A stretch of 22,574 nucleotides of DNA from JANXQG01 sp037147235 (GTDB taxonomy: Bacteria > Planctomycetota > Planctomycetia > Pirellulales > Thermoguttaceae), in contig JBAWVO010000082.1 in NCBI GenBank assembly GCA_037147235.1, positions 1-22,574 on the forward strand. The letters run 5' to 3'. The notes beneath the pieces were generated by a model. The model saw only the letters and a list, made by a program, of their open reading frames with translations, was not told the origin of the DNA and did not search any database. The translations under genes and the position numbers were made by a program. Below, piece by piece: positions 1 through 7,100 of the stretch (its first letter is position 1; the number at the start of each line of letters is the position of its first letter).

Positions 1-1083
1 AAAGGGCGCAATACCACCTTTGGGGATAAGTCGGGTTGCGGAATATAGGACTAGGCCGTCCTTTAGATCCACCCGCGGCCGCTCGAAGCTCGGCATCGGT
101 ACACCGCCTTTTACGACACTGTCGGCAAAGGCATAGATTTCCCAGGCCTCTTCCCACCCGTATCCGTGCCCGTGAATCAGAAAGGGACGCACGCACAAGG
201 TGCTCGGTCCTCCGGCAGTCCGTGCCGACCGACTGAAGATATCGATGGTGAAACCGTCGTTAAACCCGCTTACCCAGAGCATCGGCATCTTCGCGTAAGG
301 CAAATGGGCGGACGGATCCCACTTCGTGCGGTAGTCGCGAAACTGATCGGCGGTCATGTTCTTGGGCGGGAACCATTGCGACAGGCCTGGGCTGTCGCTC
401 TCGTGGATAAAGCCGCATCCGTAAACGGGAATAACAAAAGCGAAACGTGAATCAACTCCCGCCACGGTGCCGACAATCGTACCCCCCCAGGAAATGCCCG
501 TCAAGCCAGTCTTCTTGGGATTGATTTCCGGGAACGAGTGAAGCAGGGAATGGGCGCGGATCACGTCGGCTACCGCGTGATAGAACCACTGTTCGTTGTC
601 GGGCAGATCCCTGTCACCAAACCAGTCCTTGCGTGCAGGCCCGGCGTTGGCATGTCCAACGTCGGTCGGAAAGTTGCCTTGTACGCCATGATGACGTCCA
701 CCCGGCAAATGGCCTTCCAGGTCCATGGCAATGGCCGCGTACCCGCGTTTATTCCACTCCTTCACCCAGTCAGGATATGCCGAGCCGCCTCCGCCATGGG
801 CGCACACCACCGCCGGCCAACCTTCCTCCGGCGTCTTCCCTTCCGGGGCTGCGTAGTAGGCGAACACCCAGGTCGGTTTGCCTTGGTAATCCGCGCCCTC
901 GTAGAAGAACGATCGCATGCCTTTCGCAGGGCGTTCCGTGGTGGGGTGAATCGCAGGGGGCTTCGAGAGCGCGGAATAATCCCACGGAATTATCCTCTTC
1001 ACCGGCTCAAGCTCAGCCGACCCCGCGAGGGTTGCCGTCGAGATGAGAAAGGCAGTGATCGCTACAGTGCCTATCACTTTCAT
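1..1083 (-). CDS. Secreted alpha/beta hydrolase (acetyl xylan esterase / dienelactone hydrolase-like), C-terminus beyond the window
   Basis: An open frame runs from an ATG at 1083 down to base 1 without a stop, giving 361 visible residues; the C-terminus lies outside the window. The first ~22 residues (MKVIGTVAITAFLISTATLAGSAE) look like a Sec signal peptide, so the enzyme is probably exported. The alpha/beta-hydrolase fold is supported by an oxyanion-type HGGGG stretch near residue 96, a nucleophile elbow GISWGG with Ser198, a likely acid Asp276 (SGFNDG) and a likely catalytic His at 304 or 306 (IHGHG). Families with this pattern hydrolyse esters, often acetylated plant polysaccharides; the substrate here is unknown. 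A prolyl-oligopeptidase-like or cephalosporin-deacetylase-like assignment is equally possible. A probable terminator separates it from the upstream SUMF1-like gene, so it is likely transcribed on its own. The plus-strand frames over this stretch are shadows. Confidence 0.85.
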   Translation of the reverse strand, partial: MKVIGTVAITAFLISTATLAGSAELEPVKRIIPWDYSALSKPPAIHPTTERPAKGMRSFFYEGADYQGKPTWVFAYYAAPEGKTPEEGWPAVVCAHGGGGSAYPDWVKEWNKRGYAAIAMDLEGHLPGGRHHGVQGNFPTDVGHANAGPARKDWFGDRDLPDNEQWFYHAVADVIRAHSLLHSFPEINPKKTGLTGISWGGTIVGTVAGVDSRFAFVIPVYGCGFIHESDSPGLSQWFPPKNMTADQFRDYRTKWDPSAHLPYAKMPMLWVSGFNDGFTIDIFSRSARTAGGPSTLCVRPFLIHGHGYGWEEAWEIYAFADSVVKGGVPMPSFERPRVDLKDGLVLYSATRLIPKGGIAPF

Positions 1084-1277
1084 GTTGTTTTTTCTTGGTT
1101 ATTGCCGCACTGCACGTTACGGTCAACCTGCCACGTCCAACTGCGACCTAACGACCCACGCTCGTTGACCCGCTCAGGCGCAAGCCACGACAGCGGCACC
1201 ACATGCGCCGGTATCCGCCCTAAATGGACTTATCCCCTTTTTCTCTCTGCCAACCATTCCACTCGATGTCGACCGTG

Positions 1278-1340
1278 AAAAACCGGGAGGGCCAGTCGCA
1301 GGGGCTGCTTGCGGCCCCGCGACTGGTGCATCTCCCGTTT
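1278..1340 (-). terminator. Probable intrinsic terminator after the SUMF1-like gene
   Basis: On the minus strand, arms at 1319-1326 and 1292-1299 (CCAGTCGC/GCGACTGG) pair perfectly. They continue into a GGGGC/GCCCC stem (1314-1318 with 1301-1305, one bulged base) around an 8-nt loop. Outer arms AAACGGGAG and CTCCCGGTTT extend the stem, and five T residues follow on the minus strand (1282-1278). The site lies about 50 nt downstream of the SUMF1-like stop codon. A long GC stem ending in a T run is the usual form of a Rho-independent terminator. The rest of 1084-1386 shows no gene. Confidence 0.6.
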
Positions 1341-1386
1341 CTAACATTCACGACGAGCCTTTCAGCACGCGATCAATGCGGTGAGA

Positions 1387-2262
1387 CTACTTGCTCGCCT
1401 CGCCCCCGACCTGCGCGACGCGAAACCCGTAATGGGGCCACTTGGCGCTTAGAACGTCGTAACGGGTGAAGGAACGCATGTAGTTGTCGTTGTCGTTGAT
1501 GTACCACGACCCGCCACGCAATCCGACTTTGCCATCAGCCTGGGCATCATTGTACTCCCACTGGTTGCCACCTTGGTCGAAAGTGCCATGGGGGCTGACC
1601 GATTCCTTGCATTTGCCTACCTCGGCTGGCCAATTCGAGTTGAGATTGGCTGCCGGCGAAGTATCGCTCTTCACGGGGAACTGCCAGTAGCCGGCGCCGC
1701 CCTGCTTGCTCGCATCGTAATAGGCGGCTTTATACCATTCGTTCTCGCTGGTCATGACCCACTTGGCGGTGGTTCCCTTGGCCAAGGCGGCATGATCGGG
1801 CACCTTCACTCCATCCGCGCCGATCTCATAGACGCCTTTCTCCGTGTCGCCCTTACCCTGGCCATTGCTGAGCCAGTTGGCGTATCGGATGCAACTCTCC
1901 CAGGTCACGTAGCCAATCGGCTGCTTGCCCCGGCCCGCGATGACACTGTAGGTGTAGCTGCCGGAATCGCCTTCTCGCTTGATCCCGCACCAGCCATCCT
2001 CCGGTGGTGCTTCCATCCGGAGATCATACAACTCGTGCTCGTCGGTCTTGGCCGCGGCATTGAGGAAATCGCAGTACTGCTCGATGGTCACTTCGTACTT
2101 GCCGATCCTGTACGAATAGGGAACGGCGCCGAAACCCGTCGTGTCGGCCGCGTTACCGGGGTTGCCCACGGGCACGGTTTCGGGCACGGCGGCGCAGGCA
2201 ACGCCCGCGACGGCTGCCAGCGCGACCGCCAGCAGCGAGGAAACTAGACTCTTCAAACTCAT
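1387..2262 (-). CDS. Secreted SUMF1/FGE-like domain protein
   Basis: This is a 291-residue protein. I chose the ATG at 2262 because AAGGAGAG lies just upstream and it starts directly at a clear signal peptide (MSLKSLVSSLLAVALAAVAG, then ACA cleavage). The longer frame begins in repeat-rich non-coding DNA. The mature part is a formylglycine-generating-enzyme-like (C-type lectin-like) fold: a KYEVTIEQYCDFLN opening, VTWESCIRYANWLSNGQG, a TSENEWYKAAYYD block, GGNQWEYN, and the hallmark GLRGGSWY...YGFRVAQ end. The two copper-binding cysteines that true FGE carries in the C-terminal RGGS...GFR region are absent, so sulfatase activation is unlikely. Planctomycetes carry many such secreted SUMF1 proteins of unknown role. 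Tandem repeats lie about 90-200 bases upstream. Confidence 0.88.
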   Translation of the reverse strand: MSLKSLVSSLLAVALAAVAGVACAAVPETVPVGNPGNAADTTGFGAVPYSYRIGKYEVTIEQYCDFLNAAAKTDEHELYDLRMEAPPEDGWCGIKREGDSGSYTYSVIAGRGKQPIGYVTWESCIRYANWLSNGQGKGDTEKGVYEIGADGVKVPDHAALAKGTTAKWVMTSENEWYKAAYYDASKQGGAGYWQFPVKSDTSPAANLNSNWPAEVGKCKESVSPHGTFDQGGNQWEYNDAQADGKVGLRGGSWYINDNDNYMRSFTRYDVLSAKWPHYGFRVAQVGGEASK

Positions 2263-2354
2263 CACTTCTCTCCTTGTACAAACAGAGTGAAACAGAAAAA
2301 AAGACAACGGCTCACGTCGGTGAGTCGTCACAACAAATGCACACATCTAGGCGA

Positions 2355-2464
2355 GCGTCGGCGACGTATCACCGGGACGAAACGGCGCGAACGAGTTTTT
2401 GTAGGCGGGGCGTCGGTGACGTTTCACCGGGGCAAAACGGCGCGAACGAGGTTTTGTAGGCGGG
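2355..2464. repeat. Two 55-bp tandem repeat units
   Basis: Unit 1 is 2355-2409 and unit 2 is 2410-2464. They are exactly 55 bases long and differ at five positions. Each has a GCGTCGG...TCACCGG beginning, a conserved GGCGCGAACGAG centre and a TTTTGTAGGCGGG end. In unit 2 the start can fold as CGGTGA-CGTT-TCACCG. The region lies upstream of the minus-strand SUMF1-like gene. There is no spacer diversity, so this is not a CRISPR array. Confidence 0.85.
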
Positions 2465-2602
2465 ATTTTGAGAGGACTTTATCTAATTCACCTATTTTAA
2501 CTTTCGCAATAAGCTTGTCAAGCGTCCGCCACTAGAATTTCATGAAAACGTACTCGCCGACAACTTCGGCTGATGTCGCATCTGGACAGTGAACCGGGCA
2601 AA

Positions 2603-2622
2603 GTCAGGCTGGAAAGCCTGAC
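2603..2622. repeat. Short perfect hairpin, GTCAGGCT/AGCCTGAC
   Basis: Eight-base arms surround a GGAA loop, a perfect palindrome in intergenic DNA. Peptides translated from such a sequence (GQAFQPD) recur in planctomycete protein sets to my recollection, which suggests a dispersed repeat. Only one copy is visible in this window, so repeat status is an inference. Confidence 0.5.
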
Positions 2623-2731
2623 CTACTTGATATTCTGGCAGGTGGTTGAAAATATTAGCAACCAAGTAGCCTCTTTTAGCAATAATAGGAGGGTAAGAGT
2701 GTTGAATTGTCCCTCGAAGGAGAGTTAAACC

Positions 2732-3016
2732 ATGCCGATGGCCGCCCGTGTCATGGATGTGCATGTCTGCCCGATGGTGACAGGAGTTGTGCCACACGTG
2801 GGGGGGCCGATCTGCCTTGGCCTTCCAACGGTGTTGATCGGCGGCATGCCGGCGGCCCGGGTCGGTGACACGGCCGTCTGCGTAGGCCCGCCGGACGTTA
2901 TCGCCTCGGGATCATTCACGGTGCTGATTGGCGGCATGCCGGCGGCCCGCGTGGGGGACTTAACGGCGCATGGCGGCACGATCGTGCTCGGTTTCCCGAC
3001 GGTCAATATTGGGTAA
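2732..3016 (+). CDS. PAAR-domain spike-tip protein
   Basis: This is a 94-residue protein that is essentially a single PAAR domain. It shows two near-identical cores, VLIGGMPAARVGD at about residues 34-46 and 64-76. The candidate zinc ligands of the family are His11, His22, Cys50 and His80. PAAR proteins form the sharp metal-bound tip on VgrG-type spikes of type VI secretion and related contractile systems and can carry effectors. An AAGGAG motif stands about 9 bases before the ATG. It is the first gene of a same-strand cluster: the FHA/DUF4123-like gene follows after 99 bases, and that gene overlaps the giant caspase/vWA gene. A 12-base sequence spanning the stop codon (ATATTGGGTAAC at 3006) recurs 17 bases further on. 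No VgrG, Hcp or sheath gene is in the window, so the partner machine is not shown. Confidence 0.93.
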   Translation: MPMAARVMDVHVCPMVTGVVPHVGGPICLGLPTVLIGGMPAARVGDTAVCVGPPDVIASGSFTVLIGGMPAARVGDLTAHGGTIVLGFPTVNIG

Positions 3017-3115
3017 CGGAATATATTGGGTAACAGGCAGTTTCCCCGGGAACTCCGCTCGTCTATACTTTAGCGATGGACCTAATGCCTGAGTGGTGTT
3101 TCGCGGAGAAAAGCC

Positions 3116-4123
3116 ATGCATGTTACCTTTCGTGCGATTGTTGGCCCAATGCAGGGCAAAGAATTCGTTCTGCGGTCCGCCCAGCTCGTGAAGGTTGGCC
3201 GAACCGAGTGGGCGGATATTGCCTTCCCGATTGATGATCGCATGTCCAGCATTCACTTCGCGGTCGAAACGGATCTCAAGACGTGTTCGATCAAGGATCT
3301 CGACAGCACCAACGGCACCTTCTTGAACTCTCGCAGGATCAAGCAGCGTCAGGTGGTTGGAGACGGCGATGAAGTCATGGCGGGCGATACCTGCTTCAAA
3401 GTGGCAATCGAGGGCGGCGACCCGGATGCTACAGACTTGCGAAAGACCGACACGCGAAATTTTCCGACACCATCGGCCCATCCCACGGCGGAGATCGCTC
3501 GGCGAACCGAGAAGCCGCCCGCTTATACGGCCGAGAAATGCAATTCGGGGTTGACACTCTGTCGAGGCGAAATCGCCGACGCACCGGCTGCCGACGTGGC
3601 GTTGCGGTTATCGGAAAAGTCCGTGGCTCACCTGATCGTCGACTTCCGGCGATTGGGGCAAGCAGTGCCGAAGGACTTCGACAAGGTCGAGTACTTGTTT
3701 GATTGGTTTGAACCAGACGTGGCGGCGGTGGCTTCGCCGGTCCTGATCTCGCAGAACGATTTTGTGGCATGGCCCCTTTTCCTCGAAGATGGCTGGGGCA
3801 AGGATGCCGTGGTTTGCCTATTCTCCAATCAGGCCACTGCGGAAGTCTGGAGCCATCTGCGTCGCGTATGCCGTGCCAAGGGTCACGGCGATGCTCCCCC
3901 GACGGCCGTCCTGGGCTTCTGCTGGCCCAGCGTTCTCGTCGCACTCTTGTCGCACCATGTCGCCTACTCGAACCAGTTGTTCGATGGCATCGATGCCATC
4001 TTAACCGAGTTTCCCGATCTACCCGACACTTGGCAGCTCTTCGGGGGACTTGCCCTGCCCGACCGTCTCGACGAACTCGGTTTTGAACGGGAGCAGGCGG
4101 AAAAAAACGGGAGAATTGCGTGA
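3116..4123 (+). CDS. FHA domain protein with C-terminal DUF4123-like (T6SS adaptor type) domain
   Basis: This is a 335-residue protein. A GGAGA motif lies about 7 bases before the ATG. Residues 5-97 form an FHA domain, a phosphothreonine-binding module: VGR at 27-29, SSIH at 44-47 and the STNGT loop at 64-68 are its conserved sites. A polar linker follows (100-160). Residues about 169-275 match the DUF4123 pattern: AHLIVDFRRL, then a SPVLI step, an FVAWPLFLEDGWGKD block, SHLRR at 246-250, and GFCWPSVLVALL. DUF4123 proteins are effector adaptors (Tap/TEC) that load cargo onto VgrG or PAAR. Placed between a PAAR gene and a giant gene that it overlaps, it probably tethers that product to the spike, with FHA adding phospho-dependent control. 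The DUF4123 call is from pattern recall, not an HMM search. Confidence 0.85.
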   Translation: MHVTFRAIVGPMQGKEFVLRSAQLVKVGRTEWADIAFPIDDRMSSIHFAVETDLKTCSIKDLDSTNGTFLNSRRIKQRQVVGDGDEVMAGDTCFKVAIEGGDPDATDLRKTDTRNFPTPSAHPTAEIARRTEKPPAYTAEKCNSGLTLCRGEIADAPAADVALRLSEKSVAHLIVDFRRLGQAVPKDFDKVEYLFDWFEPDVAAVASPVLISQNDFVAWPLFLEDGWGKDAVVCLFSNQATAEVWSHLRRVCRAKGHGDAPPTAVLGFCWPSVLVALLSHHVAYSNQLFDGIDAILTEFPDLPDTWQLFGGLALPDRLDELGFEREQAEKNGRIA

Positions 4124-7100
4124 TGGCAACGGATAAGTCGGACAACAAAGACTGGCGCGGTGGACGCCGCGGGGCCAGGGGTGCTTCCGGGTCTTCCCAG
4201 GAAAATGCGCCCGGCTACATGCGCGTGCGCGACAAGTCCGATAAGGGGATTGCCAACGCCTACTGGAGAAACGTGGCGTTATGGGGAGTTCTCTTCCTCG
4301 GTCTTGCGGGATATCTGGTTTATTGGCTGCTTTTCTGGCCCGTTCGGCCTCCGTTGTTGATTGCCACGATCACGCAGTACGATTATCCGTTACCCCCCAA
4401 TGCATGGACGGAAGAAGACCAGGAATTGCTCCTTGGTCTTGACGGCAACCAGAAGATCGTTCGCTGCGGCATGGAAAAGGATGGCAAGGGCGAGGTTGCC
4501 GACTACAACGCGGAGTGGTACGGTCTCAGTGAAAAAGCCGCCTTTGGAAAGCTGGAAGCAAAACTTCGCGAGGCGGAAGAGAACCCGGGTGGCCCCAGCA
4601 AAAATGTCGTGATGTTGTATATCAGCATGCATGGCGCGGTCCGCGGCGACGGCGAACCGTGTCTTATTCCGCCCGGCCCCTTCGCCCACGACAGCAGCAA
4701 GTGGTTCTCGGCCAGGAATTTGCTCGATCAGTTGTTCAGCGGCAAAGCGAAGAAGCGAGTGAAGTACCTGGTCTTCTTCGACTGTAGCCGCGTCGATACC
4801 GATTGGAATCTTGGCTGGCTGTACGCGGGCTTTCCTCAGCGGCTGGGCGAAAAGGTCCAAGAGTTGGCGATCAACAACCTCTACGTTATCACCTCGTCCA
4901 GCCCTGGCCAAATCAGTTGGACCGCTCCGGAACTCAAAGGCTCGGTGTTCGCCCGTTTCCTCTACCGAGGATTGCAGGGCAAGGCAGACAGGTTCGGCGG
5001 AAACTCGGATCGGGTGGTTACCCTGAGTGAACTATTTCGCCATCTGAGCGTCAACGTCTCCGATTGGGTCAAGACCCATCGCGACGACGAGCAGACTCCC
5101 ATGCTCTTCGGCAAGGACGGCCAGATCGACATCGGCAAGCTAGACAAGAAAGACGACTTTGCGGTGGTGGCCGTTCCCGTGGATTCCGGCGATGAAGCTC
5201 CGGCGACCGACAGCACCGACTCGTCGGGACACTGGGACGAAATCGCCAAGGCATGGGAGTTGCATAAAAAACTTCACGATAGCGGCATTCCTCGCCGCAG
5301 TCCACTGAAGTGGCATGAGTATCAACACCGTCTGCTTTACCTGGAACAATTAGCGTTGGCCGGCAAAGTCGGCGAAGGCAAGATCCGCGACCAGTTCATG
5401 CAGGTCAATCGTTTGGCGGATGTGCTTCAGAAGCACGATCTGGAAGAGAGTTGGCCCGGCTACAGCCTGCCTCAAGTGAAGTCGCGCCTCGAAGAGTTGA
5501 AGCAGCAGGCGGCCGCGGTGTTAAAGCTTGCAAACGCCGCTGCCGCCGGCAGTGACGCCGTTGCGAAGCCGCAAGTGGTGTCGTCGGAAACGGCCGTTGC
5601 GAAGCCGCTGGAAAAGGCCGCCGCAAAGCAGCAAGCGGAAGCGGCCGTTGCGAAGCCGCAAGTGGTTGCCGGCGACACGAAAACAAAAGAAAATCTCGCG
5701 GAGAAGCCCTCCGAGCAATCGACCGATTACTTGACGAGTGCCGAAGCGGTTTGGCTCCGCTTCGCAGGTGCTGGAGCCGATTCATCCCTCTTCTCGCTTC
5801 TGGAGAGTTTGCCGCCCCTGCCAGACCCGATGAAAGCGGATCTGGTCGAAATTCATTTCCTCCGCATGCTCAAAGAGTATCTCGGTCAGGCAGCGAATAA
5901 TGATCTGCGACTCGCGGTCAAGTCTCGCAAACTTGCCGAGGAGGCGGCCTTGCCCAAGGATCTCCGTGCCCAATATGCCATTTACGGAATTATGCAACAA
6001 GCCGACCGGCAGCGGCGATTGGCCGAAGATCGGCTGTTCGTGGGGGGAATCCATGCGGACCATGAATCACCGCGAAGCTATTGGGATCGAGCGAACGCGA
6101 GCGAGGGCTACGGCGGTGCCCTTCAATCCGCGGAGGAAGTCGCAGATGCCTTTCGTGTCCGGGACGAAGCACTCGCCGAAATTCCTTGCTATGCACGATG
6201 GTTGCTGCACAGGTGCCAGCGAGACGTCAAGCTTGAAAACCAACTGCACGATCTCCTCGAGAAGGCCAACGCTTTCAGCACGAGTCTCGATCGAACTTTG
6301 CAGGATTACAGCGACGCCGCGGCGGCAAAATACGTCTGGCCCAAGGATCGCATTGCAGCGAAGTCGGAGATCGCGCGATTGCTCAAGGCATTGAAGGCCG
6401 AATTCGACGCCGAATGTACTCGGCTCGACAAGCGGAATGAAGGGTCTCCCAAGGACGAATTTCGACGGCTCGGCGTCGTACTCAGCGTCTCCTTGGAAAG
6501 CGGAGAACGCCGCAATCGCTTACGCGCGCGTTATAGCGAGATTCTTGCCGCGTCCGCCAAGGCGGTGACCCTGGAAAATCGAGAGAAAAATGCTGCCGAC
6601 GCCCAGGACAAAACCTCCGCAAAGCCGGAGCAGGCCGCTGCGGCCAACCTCCTCGCCCGATGGCCGACCCACCCCGCGCTGCTCATCCTTGGCGAACCGT
6701 TGCGGGCCAGGCCGCATGGCGATCTGGCTGCCGATCTTGCCGCTCAGGGCGGGCAGGTGCGTGCGAAGCTCAATGAGGCCCTCGACGAAACCCGTGTCGC
6801 CGCCTGGCGACAGAAGAGCCAGGATGCCCTCTTGGACCCCAAGACGGCACCCTTGGCCGTGCGGAGCGGCTATGCCGAAGGCGACCGCGAATTGCGCTCG
6901 GTCGCGGCACTTTGGGCAGGACGCGAGATGCGCGATGCCGATCTCTCGACGGATCTCTACCGCGTCGATCGGAGGAATCTCCTGCTCTGGCAAGCGCAGC
7001 GAACCCTGGATGACTTCTGGGGGCCAAAACCGGGCGAAAGCCGACCGTATTTCCAAAGTGTCGCCGAGGAATATCTGCTCGCCGCGAACGCATTAACGCC

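Larger units (their letters stand above)
2263..2731. other. Non-coding divergent intergenic region
   Basis: About 470 bases lie between the divergent SUMF1-like and PAAR genes. Going rightwards it contains an imperfect tandem repeat (2355-2464), an AT-rich stretch, a 20-base hairpin (2603-2622), and two TTAGCAA motifs about 24 bases apart (near 2655 and 2678). The latter could be part of control of the PAAR cluster, but I cannot name a promoter with confidence. Short frames here encode repeat-derived peptides only. Confidence 0.6.

Noticed and set aside
538..1278. 246-residue plus-strand frame
   Set aside because: It lies opposite the hydrolase, which has a signal peptide and GISWGG motif; the plus frame has no recognisable domain and runs into non-coding DNA.
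1573..2247. 224-residue plus-strand frame
   Set aside because: Antisense to the SUMF1-like gene, which has clear family motifs and a good ribosome site.
1387..2262. True formylglycine-generating enzyme
   Set aside because: The C-terminal copper-binding cysteines of FGE are missing; only the SUMF1 fold is supported.
2355..2464. Possible CRISPR array
   Set aside because: Only two adjacent units with no unique spacers and no cas genes nearby.
2274..2535. Small plus-strand frames over the tandem repeat
   Set aside because: The encoded peptides are translations of the repeat in two frames, with no ribosome site and no conserved domain.
2960..3481. 173-residue minus-strand frame
   Set aside because: Antisense to the FHA domain of the adaptor-like gene and without any family signature.
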